This document shows, piece after piece, positions 1-10,227 of a stretch of DNA of 17,861 bases. Every line of letters begins with the position of its first letter. The first letter of the stretch is position 1. The stretch is from an uncultured Collinsella sp. (GTDB taxonomy: Bacteria > Actinomycetota > Coriobacteriia > Coriobacteriales > Coriobacteriaceae). A program made the position numbers and the translations under genes. Location of the stretch: positions 1 through 17,861 of the forward strand of contig USCS01000009.1 in NCBI GenBank assembly GCA_900552875.1, written 5' to 3'. Below the pieces are notes generated by a model. The model had not been told where the DNA came from and did no database searches. It saw only the letters and a program-made list of their open reading frames with translations.

Positions 1-54
1 AAGATATGGCACCGTGGGGACATATGTATGTCAATCCTGGTCTAACAGAGCCTT

Positions 55-94
55 AAAAAATCATCCCGCGAGGCTTGTGGCTCACGCGGGATGA
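55..94 (-). terminator. Rho-independent terminator of the ABC exporter/membrane protein pair
   Basis: A perfect 10-bp stem (61-70 with 85-94, loop 71-84) sits seven bases past the stop codon of the minus-strand gene at 102-1067. Read on the minus strand it is followed by six T (55-60). This is a textbook intrinsic terminator closing the minus-strand transcript. Positions 1-54 hold nothing I can assign. Confidence 0.88.
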
Positions 95-101
95 TGACGT
101 C

Positions 102-1067
102 TTACTTTCTCTTGTCCTGCTCCAGCAAATCGGACGGTGAGCGATCGGGCTTGCCGCCGCGGAAAATCTCGCGGCCATGCAGACGATGCTCCAGGTCACG
201 TTCGGCCTTTTCCTCGTCAATCTTGGTCTGGCTAACCACCGGGTCCTCAATCAACGACGACACCGAGTTCACCTGTTTTTGAATGCGCTCGGCGATGGTG
301 TCATCCATACTCACGATGCGCATCTTCCAGTCGATACTCGTGGCGTTGGATGAGCTCTTGGTCCACACGAACGTCAAAATGGCGCTCTGGTGGCCCCGCG
401 CGGGGAACATGCCAAAGAAGGAATCGTGCTGAATGTTGCTATTCTCGTCGATATAGGCGTGAACGTTATACACCACGCGGTCGATCTTATCGTTGAGCAG
501 CGCGTTGGTCGCAAGCGCCGCGGCCTGGATCTGCCCGTTGGACAGCAGCTCGAGCTCGTTGGCAGACGATGTGTCCAACACCGTCACCTCGACCGTGCCC
601 GTACGCTCATCGGCTTCATCGACGGTAAAGTCGAGCGGGAACTGCGTAAAGCCGTTGCCCCACTCAAGGCCGCCCTTCAGCGCCGTCGAAACGGTATCGA
701 CCGAAACGCTCTCGGACAGGTTGGCGGTATTCAGACGGCGCATCACGCCGTAACCAATCTGCATGCCCACGATCAGCACCAAAATACCAATGACCACGGC
801 CATCGCGGTCTTCGTAATGGTATGGCTCACCTGCGAGCCCGAAGGATCGTCCTCGGACAGCGGGTCGATATGTTTTGCCTGGCTCGCGCGGTCCTCGCTG
901 CGCAGCTGCGCTAGCGCCGCTTTGTCACCGCGCCTGGCCGCAGCCTCCTTCTCACGCATGCGCTCGGTTCGCTTTTTGGCAAGCGTGGGATCCAAGACAC
1001 CGGATGCATCGATTTCGGAGAATAACTCCGTCACTTCTTCCGGAGTCAAAGGGTTCTTGTCAGCCAT
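102..1067 (-). CDS. Single-pass membrane protein of unknown function, 321 aa
   Basis: I do not recognise the family. Residues 1-85 are highly charged and carry a basic stretch (KKRTERMREK near 31-40), which fits a cytoplasmic tail. One hydrophobic helix spans about residues 87-107 (AMAVVIGILVLIVGMQIGYG). The remaining 210 residues are soluble, of mixed alpha/beta character, and probably extracytoplasmic by the positive-inside rule. The last 40 residues are very charged. The ATG at 1067 has a good ribosome binding site (AGGAAG, three bases before the ATG). Its upstream neighbour, the ABC exporter, ends only 19 bases away, so the two are almost certainly co-transcribed. An accessory role to the exporter is possible, but nothing in the sequence proves it. 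Confidence 0.8.
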   Translation of the reverse strand: MADKNPLTPEEVTELFSEIDASGVLDPTLAKKRTERMREKEAAARRGDKAALAQLRSEDRASQAKHIDPLSEDDPSGSQVSHTITKTAMAVVIGILVLIVGMQIGYGVMRRLNTANLSESVSVDTVSTALKGGLEWGNGFTQFPLDFTVDEADERTGTVEVTVLDTSSANELELLSNGQIQAAALATNALLNDKIDRVVYNVHAYIDENSNIQHDSFFGMFPARGHQSAILTFVWTKSSSNATSIDWKMRIVSMDDTIAERIQKQVNSVSSLIEDPVVSQTKIDEEKAERDLEHRLHGREIFRGGKPDRSPSDLLEQDKRK

Positions 1068-1086
1068 AAACTTCCTGTCATATCAA

Positions 1087-2859
1087 TCAGTCGAGCTCGT
1101 GCGCACGCGCACCTTCGAACTGCATTCGATAGTAACGGGCATAGGTGCCGCCACGGGCGAGAAGCTCCTCGTGCGTGCCACGCTCCACAACGCGACCATG
1201 CTCAACGGTCGCAATCTCATCGGCATGCTTAATGGTCGAAAGACGGTGGGCGATGATGATCGTGGTACGGCCGCGTGCCAGCTCTTCGAGTGACTCCTGC
1301 ACCGCCTCCTCGCTCTCGTTGTCCAAAGCACTCGTCGCCTCGTCCAAGATCAAGATTTTAGGATTCTTGAGAAACACGCGCGCGATGGCAACGCGCTGCT
1401 TCTGTCCGCCCGAAAGACGGCTGCCACGCTCGCCCACCACGGTGTCGTAGCCCTGTGGAAGCGACTCGATAAAGGCATCGATGTTGGCGCGACGGGCGGC
1501 CTCGGCGATCTCTTCCGCTGTAGCGCCCGGCTTGCCGTAGGCGATGTTCTCGCCAATCGTACCGTCAAACAGATAGACATCCTGCTGCACCAGGCCGATG
1601 GCACGGCGCAGGCTCTGCTGCGTCACATCGCGCACGTCTTGGCCGTCGATGCTAATGGATCCGGCAGCCACGTCATAAAAGCGCGGCAGCAGCGAACAGG
1701 TCGTGGACTTGCCACCGCCCGAAGGGCCAACCAAAGCGATGGTCTGCCCGGGCTTGATGGACAGGTCCATATGGTCGATAACGGGACGCTCGTCGGCATC
1801 GCCCTCGCCCAACTCAACATCCTCATAGCTAAAGCACACGTCGCGATACTCAACAGCGCCCGCCGTCACCCGAAGATCCACGGCACCCGGCTTATCCTGA
1901 ATATCTGGCGCGGTCGAGAGCACCTCGTCCATACGCTTAAAGCCGGCGATGGCCTTCTGATACGTTTCGGCCGAATTGACAAGTGTCTCGAGCGGCGTGC
2001 AGAACAGCGAAATATAGAGTGCGAAGGTCGCCATATCGACCGCCTGCAGCTGCCCCCGGGCGACCAGCCAGCCGCCCAGCAGCACTACGATCACATAGAG
2101 CACACCAGAGAGCAGGCCATACGTCGCGGTATAGACGCCCATGGCGTGGTACATGTTCTCCTTGGACGAAAGGTAGCGGTCGTTCGAGGCGCGAAACTTA
2201 GAGCGTTCGGTCTCCTCGTTGGCAAAGCTCTTGACCACGCGCATGCCCGCCAGCGAATCCTGCAGCTGCGCATTAATGCCGCTGATCTTTTTGCGGTTGT
2301 CGCTAAAGACCTCACGCATGCGCATGTTCTGCCAAAACATGACGACCGCAAACGCCGCCGTCACCACGGCCATGGCAAGCGCTAGCACCGGGGCGATGGT
2401 AAAGAGGATCACAAACGAGCCGATAATCTCGATACCGCAGATGATAATCCACTCGGGTACGTGATGCGCTGCCTCGCAGATATCAAATAGGTCGTTGACC
2501 ACGCGGCTCATCATATCGCCCGAGCTGTTGCGGTCGAAGTATGCAAAGCTAAAGCGCTCGTACTGGTCAAACAGGTCCTCGCGCATCTTGGACTCCATGC
2601 GCGCGCCCATCACGTGGCCCCAGTAGCTCACAAAGTAGCGACAGGCGCAACGGATGGCATACATCAGCACCAGGCCCACCGCGATCATACCGAGCGCTTG
2701 CATAATGGCAGCCTGGCCCTGGGTAAACAACCCACCGGTCAGATTGCGCAGGATAATGGGAAACGCCAGGTCAATGGCGGCAAGCACCAGGGCGCAAACA
2801 GTATCGGCAACAAAAAGCCCCATCTGGGGCTCGTAATACGAAAGAAAACGCTTCAGCAT
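1087..2859 (-). CDS. ABC exporter, fused permease and ATP-binding protein, 590 aa
   Basis: This is a half-transporter of the MsbA/LmrA/MdlB type: an N-terminal six-helix membrane domain (about residues 1-320) followed by a nucleotide-binding domain. Visible motifs are Walker A GPSGGGKST (about 376-384), signature LSGGQKQR (about 480), Walker B ILILDEATSALD (about 500) and the H-loop AHRLST. It should work as a homodimer, or pair with a second half-transporter not seen here. The substrate cannot be told from sequence; lipids, peptides and drugs are all handled by this family. The start at 2859 is supported by TGAGG seven bases upstream. It lies downstream of the Nudix gene across a hairpin (2891-2929). 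A weak promoter may lie at the hairpin's distal arm (TTGTCC, 17 bases, GATATT). The membrane protein gene at 102-1067 follows after 19 bases. Confidence 0.93.
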   Translation of the reverse strand: MLKRFLSYYEPQMGLFVADTVCALVLAAIDLAFPIILRNLTGGLFTQGQAAIMQALGMIAVGLVLMYAIRCACRYFVSYWGHVMGARMESKMREDLFDQYERFSFAYFDRNSSGDMMSRVVNDLFDICEAAHHVPEWIIICGIEIIGSFVILFTIAPVLALAMAVVTAAFAVVMFWQNMRMREVFSDNRKKISGINAQLQDSLAGMRVVKSFANEETERSKFRASNDRYLSSKENMYHAMGVYTATYGLLSGVLYVIVVLLGGWLVARGQLQAVDMATFALYISLFCTPLETLVNSAETYQKAIAGFKRMDEVLSTAPDIQDKPGAVDLRVTAGAVEYRDVCFSYEDVELGEGDADERPVIDHMDLSIKPGQTIALVGPSGGGKSTTCSLLPRFYDVAAGSISIDGQDVRDVTQQSLRRAIGLVQQDVYLFDGTIGENIAYGKPGATAEEIAEAARRANIDAFIESLPQGYDTVVGERGSRLSGGQKQRVAIARVFLKNPKILILDEATSALDNESEEAVQESLEELARGRTTIIIAHRLSTIKHADEIATVEHGRVVERGTHEELLARGGTYARYYRMQFEGARAHELD

Positions 2860-2890
2860 GTGGTCCTCAAAGAAATATCAGCAACATAAG

Positions 2891-2929
2891 GCCCTGGGAC
2901 AAAGTAATCAGTAGTTCTTGTCCCAGGGC
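2891..2929 (-). terminator. Hairpin between the Nudix gene and the ABC exporter, probable weak terminator
   Basis: A perfect 12-bp stem (2891-2902 with 2918-2929) with a 15-base loop lies 12 bases past the Nudix stop. On the minus strand it is followed by CTTATGTTGC, which is a poor U-tract, so termination may be partial and the exporter may receive readthrough from the purine genes. Confidence 0.6.
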
Positions 2930-2941
2930 TATCCCCACTCG

Positions 2942-3637
2942 TTACAGCTCGGCTCCGCCTAGTCTATGCGCGATGCTGTCGCAAGCCAAGGCGCCTACGA
3001 CGGTCTTGGCGTCTTCGATCTTGCCGTCGAGCACGGCGTCGATCAGCTCGTGCAGTGGCACCAAGTCAACGTTGACGAATTCGTCATCATCGGGGTTGGG
3101 CGCATCAAACTCGAGCTTGGTAGCCAGGTAGATGTGAATGATCTCGTCGCAAAAACCGCAGGACGTGACAATCGACGTCAAAAAGCGAATGCGACCAGCC
3201 CTAAAGCCTGTCTCCTCATGCAGCTCGCGTTTGGCGCAATCGAGCGGGTCCTCGCCTGGATCGAGCTTGCCGGCGGGAATCTCGACCGTCACGCGGTCGA
3301 TAGCGGTGCGGTACTGACGCACCAGTACGATCTTGCCGCTCTCGGTCAGTGCCACAACGGCCGCCGCGCCCGGATGGCGAACGATATCGCGGGCGCTGCG
3401 GCGACCGTTGGGCAGCTCAACCTCAAGACGATGGACGTCGAGGATCTTGCCCTTCCAGGCGCACTCCTCCGAAAGAATCTTCTCGTGCAGCTCGGCATCG
3501 TGCGGGTCGTTGTCGCCCAGCACCAGTGCCGGCTCGTCAGCGACCTCGCCACCAGGCTCGCCCTCGGCGTGCCCATACATGCGGCTGTCCTCCTCGACGA
3601 TCTGCGCGTCCACGAGCTCTTCGTTCTTCTCGTCCAT
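2942..3637 (-). CDS. Nudix hydrolase, ADP-ribose pyrophosphatase-like, 231 aa
   Basis: The protein has a complete Nudix box (Gx5Ex7REUxEExGU) at residues 123-145, with the core RELHEETGF. Together with upstream VRQYR and EIPAGK this is the pattern of ADP-ribose/ADP-sugar pyrophosphatases (NudF/YqkG-like), which hydrolyse ADP-ribose to AMP and ribose 5-phosphate using divalent metal. About 55 acidic N-terminal residues precede the catalytic domain and are longer than in the usual family member. I chose the ATG at 3637 because GAGAGG lies about ten bases before it. The in-frame ATG at 3646 directly abuts that site and is less likely. It follows purD by 21 bases, so the two are co-transcribed. 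The exact substrate is inferred. Confidence 0.88.
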   Translation of the reverse strand: MDEKNEELVDAQIVEEDSRMYGHAEGEPGGEVADEPALVLGDNDPHDAELHEKILSEECAWKGKILDVHRLEVELPNGRRSARDIVRHPGAAAVVALTESGKIVLVRQYRTAIDRVTVEIPAGKLDPGEDPLDCAKRELHEETGFRAGRIRFLTSIVTSCGFCDEIIHIYLATKLEFDAPNPDDDEFVNVDLVPLHELIDAVLDGKIEDAKTVVGALACDSIAHRLGGAEL

Positions 3638-3658
3638 CCGTCTCATTCCTCTCGGATT

Positions 3659-4963
<1,305 letters not shown>

Positions 4964-4986
4964 GGGTGCCTCCTCTATGGATGAAT

Positions 4987-5059
4987 GGCTCGCTCCGCGC
5001 GAGCCCTTTGCAAGCAAATATACCCCTCGGCCGCCCGTCCGGGCTGCAAAGGGGTATAT
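4987..5059 (-). promoter_or_regulatory. purA-purD intergenic hairpins, terminator or attenuator-like
   Basis: On the minus strand a 10-bp stem (5050-5059 with 5018-5027) encloses a smaller GCCCG/CGGGC stem (5033-5037 with 5040-5044) and ends in TTTGCTTGC, a poor U-tract. A second stem (4999-5005 with 4987-4993) lies just before the purD ribosome binding site. A third pairing, 5045-5053 with 5004-5012 (nine perfect pairs), is incompatible with the first stem and clips the second. All of this is direct inspection of base pairing. That it works as the purA terminator is likely; that it is a switch for purD is inference. Confidence 0.55.
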
Positions 5060-5081
5060 CGCAATAACCGAATAGTCCCGA

Positions 5082-6368
<1,287 letters not shown>

Positions 6369-6434
6369 GTTTACTCCTTACATTCATGGACTGTCTACGC
6401 GCCACGCCGGCACGCAGAAGCACAAAACATTCCC

Positions 6435-6463
6435 AGTATACCCGTGCAACGGGCGTCTGTCCT
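6435..6463 (-). promoter_or_regulatory. Candidate purA promoter
   Basis: On the minus strand a good -10 (TATACT, 6435-6440) is preceded by a 17-base spacer and a moderate -35 (AGGACA, 6458-6463) that overlaps the dnaB stop codon. The spacer contains the perfect palindrome CCCGT-TGC-ACGGG, a possible operator. The regulator is unknown. Confidence 0.55.
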
Positions 6464-7853
6464 ACTCCTCGGCATGTGCCCCATCAAGCTCATAGAACTT
6501 GGTGGATGCCGGCAGGAACATCAGGTCGACGTCGCCGATCGGGCCCGAACGGTTCTTGGCCACGACGATACGCGTAACGCCCTCGTCGGGTCGATCGTCG
6601 CGCGAGGCTTCGGCCTCGTCGGCGGAGCGGTCCAAGAACATAACGATATCGGCGTCCTGCTCGATAGAGCCCGATTCACGAAGGTCGGAAAGCTGCGGGC
6701 GCTTGCCGGTACGGGATTCGACCTGACGCGAAAGCTGCGACAGCGCGATGAGCGGGATCTTGAGCTCCTTGGCCATGATCTTCATGCCACGCGACATTTC
6801 CGAGACCTCGACGGTACGGCTCTCGGAGCGGCGGCCCGGCGGAGGGCTCACCAGCTGCAGGTAGTCCAGGATGATGATGGCCTTCTCCTTGTTATGGAGC
6901 ATACGGCGGCTCTTGGCGCGAATCTCAGTCACCGTGGTGCCGGGGGTGTCATCGATCAGAATGTCGAGCTTGGACAAGGTCTGCGTGGCCTCGTTGATGT
7001 TGGCCCACTGCTCGGGACTAATGCGGCCCATGCGGAAGTCACTGATCGAGATCATGGCATAGGCGCAAATCAGGCGCTGGGCAATTTCCTTGCCCGACAT
7101 CTCCAGCGAGAAGAAGCCGACGGTATAGCCCGCAGCGGCGGCGTTGAGTGCCAAGTTCAGAGCGAACGACGTCTTACCCACAGCAGGGCGGGCGCCGATG
7201 ATGATGAGCTGACCCTCGCGGAAGCCCATGAGCATGCGGTCGAGCGACGGGAAGCCCGTGGGCACGCCCGCAGCCTGGCCACCGGCCTGGCACACTTCCT
7301 CGGCCTCGTTATAGGCCTCGACCATAAACTCGGTCAGCGTCTTGTAGCTCGACTTGACCTCGCGCGCCGTAACCTTGAGCAGCTTGCTCTCGGCTAGCTC
7401 CACGACCTCTTTGGTGTCGGTGGGGGCGTTATATGCCAGCGCGTTGATCTCGTTGGTGGCGCCGATCAGCTCACGCAGCATCGAATCGCGGCGAACGATG
7501 GCGGCATGGTGCTGCCAGTTGACGAGCGACAGGGTCTGACCCATCAACTCCAAAATGTACGCTTCGCCGCCCACGGCATCGAGCTTGTTGATGCTTCGCA
7601 GGTAATCGATCAGCGAGATGGAGTCGATGGGAATGCGGCTGTTGTACATATCGACCATCGCGGTATAGATGGTCTTATGAATGGGCCGGTAGAAGTCATC
7701 GGGCTGCAGCTCGACCTGGGCCTCCTCGACCACCTCGGGCGACAGCAGCATAGCGGCCAGTACATTGGCCTCTGCATCTTGGTTTTGGGGAAGACCCAAC
7801 TTTGAGCCGCGGTCCTCGACCGTCAGCCCCGTCTCCCTGTCGTCATATGCCAT
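6462..7853 (-). CDS. dnaB: Replicative DNA helicase DnaB
   Basis: DnaB is the hexameric ATPase that unwinds DNA at the replication fork. The N-terminal domain carries the typical PQNxxAExxVLxAML start and DDFYRPIHKTIY. The RecA-like domain has Walker A GARPAVGKT (220-228), SLEMSGKEI, Walker B IIILDYLQL, and the late LSQLSR and DLRESGSIEQDAD motifs. I see no intein. I prefer the ATG at 7853 (463 aa) because GAGG sits six bases before it; the in-frame ATG at 7865 lacks such a site. It lies downstream of the rpsF-ssb-rpsR-rplI operon but is separated from it by a strong terminator. About 150 bases (7866-8001) upstream probably hold its promoter, for which I see only weak candidates such as TTGTTT with TACTAT. 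Confidence 0.96.
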   Translation of the reverse strand: MAYDDRETGLTVEDRGSKLGLPQNQDAEANVLAAMLLSPEVVEEAQVELQPDDFYRPIHKTIYTAMVDMYNSRIPIDSISLIDYLRSINKLDAVGGEAYILELMGQTLSLVNWQHHAAIVRRDSMLRELIGATNEINALAYNAPTDTKEVVELAESKLLKVTAREVKSSYKTLTEFMVEAYNEAEEVCQAGGQAAGVPTGFPSLDRMLMGFREGQLIIIGARPAVGKTSFALNLALNAAAAGYTVGFFSLEMSGKEIAQRLICAYAMISISDFRMGRISPEQWANINEATQTLSKLDILIDDTPGTTVTEIRAKSRRMLHNKEKAIIILDYLQLVSPPPGRRSESRTVEVSEMSRGMKIMAKELKIPLIALSQLSRQVESRTGKRPQLSDLRESGSIEQDADIVMFLDRSADEAEASRDDRPDEGVTRIVVAKNRSGPIGDVDLMFLPASTKFYELDGAHAEE

Positions 7854-8001
7854 GAGCATCCTCATTCATATCGCTTGCGGGCATCCATAGTATCAGCCGT
7901 GGCTTTAAAACAAGCCGCATCTCGGCAATCATCACCGAACGAAACGGATGAACGGTCCCACAAATAGACCTCACCGCGATATCCCCTATGGCACTCACAG
8001 A

Positions 8002-8044
8002 GCGCAAAAAACAAAAGGGCGCCCTGGTTTCCCAGAGCGCCCTT
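8002..8044 (-). terminator. Rho-independent terminator of the rpsF-ssb-rpsR-rplI operon
   Basis: An 8-bp stem (8015-8022 with 8037-8044) plus four inner pairs (8024-8027 with 8032-8035) lies 32 bases past the rplI stop. On the minus strand it is followed by TTTTGTTTTTTGCGC, an excellent U-tract. Confidence 0.9.
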
Positions 8045-8076
8045 CTTAGAACAAGATTGTTGCGTTGCAGCAAATG

Positions 8077-8616
8077 CTACTCGGCAGCAGCCTCAGTCTC
8101 GACCTCGGCGGTCTCGGCCTCGGCGACCTCAGCGGCCTCCTCGACCTCAGCCTCGGCAGCGAGCTCCTCGGCGGTAACGCCGACGAGAACGACAACCTCG
8201 GCCTTGATCTCGCGGTACAGCGAGATGGCAACGGTGTGGGCGCCGGCAACCTTGATGGGCTTACCGAGCTCGACGCGCTTGCGGTCGATGTCCATACCGA
8301 GCTGAGCCTTGATGGCGTCAGCGACCATAGCGGCGGTAACGGAGCCAAAGAGGATGCCCTCGTCGCCGACCTTGACGTCAACGGTGACCGTCTTGCCCTC
8401 GAAGGCAGCCTTGGTCTCGTTGGCGGTAGCCAGACGGACGGCCTCGCGCTTGGCGATGTTGTTGCGACGCTCGTCAAGCTGCTTGAGGTTGCCCTTGGTG
8501 GCGGCAACAGCGAGCTTCTTGGGGAACAGGAAGTTCTCAGCGTAACCCTGAGCGACCTCTACGACGTCACCCTCGCCGCCCTTGCCCTTGATCTCATCGA
8601 GAAGAATAACCTTCAT
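8077..8616 (-). CDS. rplI: Large ribosomal subunit protein bL9 with acidic tail
   Basis: The N-terminal domain is classic bL9: MKVILLDEIKGKGGEGDVVE followed by GYAENFLFPKKLA. A helix and the C-terminal RNA-binding domain follow up to about residue 150. bL9 binds 23S rRNA near the L1 stalk. The protein is 179 residues against the usual 148-150. The extra 30 residues are almost only Ala, Glu, Val and Thr (AEVAEAETAEVETEAAAE), strongly acidic and low in complexity. GGGAG lies seven bases before the ATG. It is the last gene of the operon, 15 bases after rpsR. Confidence 0.96.
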   Translation of the reverse strand: MKVILLDEIKGKGGEGDVVEVAQGYAENFLFPKKLAVAATKGNLKQLDERRNNIAKREAVRLATANETKAAFEGKTVTVDVKVGDEGILFGSVTAAMVADAIKAQLGMDIDRKRVELGKPIKVAGAHTVAISLYREIKAEVVVLVGVTAEELAAEAEVEEAAEVAEAETAEVETEAAAE

Positions 8617-8631
8617 GATGCGTCTCCCTTC

Positions 8632-8898
8632 TTAGCCGCGGTCGCGGTTGCCACGAGAGGAAACCACGGGGACGGTGTACGGCAGGAGAGCCATCTCGCG
8701 GGCGCGCTTGATGGCGTTGGCGATGTCATGCTGATGCTGCGTGCAAGCGCCAGTGACGCGACGGGGCTTGATCTTGCCACGGTCGGTCATGTACTTACGG
8801 AGAAGCTGAGTATCCTTATAGTCGATGAACTCAGTGTTCTCCTTGCAGAACTGGCAGTACTTACGACGCGGCTGACGTGCAGAAAAATCATTAGCCAT
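8632..8898 (-). CDS. rpsR: Small ribosomal subunit protein bS18, zinc-binding form
   Basis: bS18 pairs with bS6 on the 30S platform. The start at 8898 (MANDFSARQPRRKYCQFC) gives 88 residues, the normal size; a frame open to 8949 adds an unlikely leader. AAGG lies nine bases before this ATG. The core IDYKD, GKIKPRRVTG and AIKRAREMALLPYT is typical. Cysteines in CQFC and a later Cys-His cluster (GACTQHQH) sit where the E. coli protein has lost them, which marks the C+ (zinc-ribbon) type of bS18. It lies between ssb and rplI, the standard order. Confidence 0.96.
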   Translation of the reverse strand: MANDFSARQPRRKYCQFCKENTEFIDYKDTQLLRKYMTDRGKIKPRRVTGACTQHQHDIANAIKRAREMALLPYTVPVVSSRGNRDRG

Positions 8899-8970
8899 GT
8901 CAAAATACCTTTCGTTTGGCAACTTCGGCGAACCGAAGCCGCCTCTCACTCAAAAATAGGTGAACAGCCC

Positions 8971-9423
8971 TTAAAACGGGATGTCCTCATCGTAGACGTC
9001 GACCGCGGGCGGCGTAGCCACCGGTGCGGCAGGACGCGGTGCGGGCGCGGGAGCTGCGGGGGCGTAACCGCCCTGATCGTAGCCACCCTGGCCACCACGG
9101 GAGCTCATAAACTCGATCTCATCGACGATGACTTCAAGCTTGCTCCGGCGCTGGCCGTCGCGCTCCCAAGAGCTGTAGCGCAGCTTGCCCTCGATCGCGA
9201 CCTTGTTTCCCTTTGCCAGGAAACGGCTCACGGCCTCGGCGCGGGTGCCGAACATAGTGCAGTCGACAAAGTTGGGATAGTCCTCCCACTCGCCAGTCTG
9301 CGCATTGCGGCGACGATCGTTCACGGCGACGCCAAAGGACAGAACCTGGGTTCCGCCGGCGGTGGCGCGCAGCTCGGGATCGCGGGTGAGGTTACCGGTG
9401 ATGTTCACTCGATTGATGCTCAT
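8971..9423 (-). CDS. ssb: Single-stranded DNA-binding protein
   Basis: SSB coats single-stranded DNA and recruits replication and repair proteins through its C-terminal tip. The OB fold (about 1-105) shows MSINRVNITGNLTRDPELR, VLSFGVAVNDR, FVDCTMFGTRAEAVSRFLAKG and SWERDGQRRSKLEVIVDEIEFM. A Gly/Pro/Ala-rich linker leads to the acidic tip DEDIPF, the canonical partner-binding end. AGAGGAAG lies about nine bases before the ATG. It lies between rpsF and rpsR, so it is transcribed with ribosomal proteins, as in many bacteria. Confidence 0.97.
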   Translation of the reverse strand: MSINRVNITGNLTRDPELRATAGGTQVLSFGVAVNDRRRNAQTGEWEDYPNFVDCTMFGTRAEAVSRFLAKGNKVAIEGKLRYSSWERDGQRRSKLEVIVDEIEFMSSRGGQGGYDQGGYAPAAPAPAPRPAAPVATPPAVDVYDEDIPF

Positions 9424-9471
9424 AACTCACTACTTCCTCTTGGGGCACAAGCCCAGTCCAAAACGACAGTC

Positions 9472-9765
9472 TTACTCCTGGTCGTCGCGACGGACGATCA
9501 TGTGGCGGACCACAGCGTCGGTGATGCGCAGGACGCGATCAAGCTCGGCGATCTGGGTAGGATCTGCGTGGAAGTTGATGAGGGTGTAGTCACCATCGGT
9601 GAGGTCGTTGATCTCGTAGGCGAGCTTGCGCTTGCCCCACTCGTCAACGGAGTCGACCTTGCCAGCGCCCTCAGCGATCGTGGTATCGATACGCTTCATA
9701 ACAGCGAGACGAGTCTCGGGGTCGAGCGACGGGTCAACAAAGAACAGCAGTTCATAAGCCTTCAT
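9472..9765 (-). CDS. rpsF: Small ribosomal subunit protein bS6
   Basis: The start at 9765 gives MKAYELLFFVDPSLDPETR and 97 residues, the usual bS6 length. A very strong AGGAGGTGA lies five bases upstream, while the open frame to 9786 adds seven residues containing that site and is rejected. WGKRKLAYEINDLTDGDYTL and the C-terminal RHMIVRRDDQE fit the family. It is the first gene of the operon, with promoter at 9837-9865 and a hairpin leader at 9792-9820. Confidence 0.96.
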   Translation of the reverse strand: MKAYELLFFVDPSLDPETRLAVMKRIDTTIAEGAGKVDSVDEWGKRKLAYEINDLTDGDYTLINFHADPTQIAELDRVLRITDAVVRHMIVRRDDQE

Positions 9766-9791
9766 ATTGTCACCTCCTCTGGGCAAATGTG

Positions 9792-9820
9792 GCTTCAGGT
9801 CGTGAAGGTGCGCCTGAAGC
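9792..9820 (-). promoter_or_regulatory. rpsF leader hairpin, candidate autoregulatory site
   Basis: An 8-bp perfect stem (9813-9820 with 9792-9799) with a 13-base loop stands in the 5' untranslated region, about 10 bases before the ribosome binding site of rpsF. In many bacteria a leader hairpin here binds the bS6:bS18 complex. I cannot see the conserved CCG of that published motif in the loop, so the assignment rests on position and is unconfirmed. Confidence 0.4.
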
Positions 9821-9836
9821 AGGAAAAGACTTGGTA

Positions 9837-9865
9837 ATAATATCTTTCAACCTCCCAGGCCGCAA
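9837..9865 (-). promoter_or_regulatory. Promoter of the rpsF operon
   Basis: On the minus strand a -35 TTGCGG (9860-9865), a 17-base spacer and a -10 TATTAT (9837-9842) form a good sigma-70-type promoter. The predicted start lies near 9830, giving a leader of about 65 bases. Confidence 0.75.
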
Positions 9866-10227
9866 GAATATGCAGCTACAACCTCATGACCTCCACATAT
9901 GTCCATACTCGCACGACGTTTCATGCGCATTCCAACCAAATGCCGACCAAGAGCTTGACGGATTTGTGGACAAGATACGATGCCGCGGGGACAAGCTGAG
10001 CCAAGCCGCAGGTCAACGGGCACAAGGCTGTGGTCGCAAAATGCATACCAGTGGCCCACAGCACCACCCAAAGATTTTTAAATTCATTGCTAAGTCGCTC
10101 ATGAATACCCCTTTTGAACAATTAAGCTGATCAACCACGCTGGTCGGAAGCCGTTTTTTTTGGCACCTCAAACCCCACTGCAACGCCAAGCGCGGCCGAA
10201 CGTTTTAAAAAATGCCAACTTTTCTGT
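9866..10227. other. Stretch without a firm gene
   Basis: About 360 bases separate the rpsF promoter from the tRNA-Ser promoter. I see no RNA gene or recognised protein. On the minus strand 9921-10121 is an open frame beginning with TTG that would encode 66 residues with hydrophobic runs (LWVVLWATGMHFATT and LLVGIWL). An ATG with AAAAGGGG five bases upstream (near 10102) is in a different frame and runs only about 29 codons. This could be a decayed small membrane-protein gene, or chance. Confidence 0.4.

Noticed and set aside
8065..9837. Plus-strand open frame of 590 codons opposite rplI-rpsR-ssb-rpsF
   Set aside because: Spans four certain ribosomal/ssb genes in antisense and shows no family pattern.
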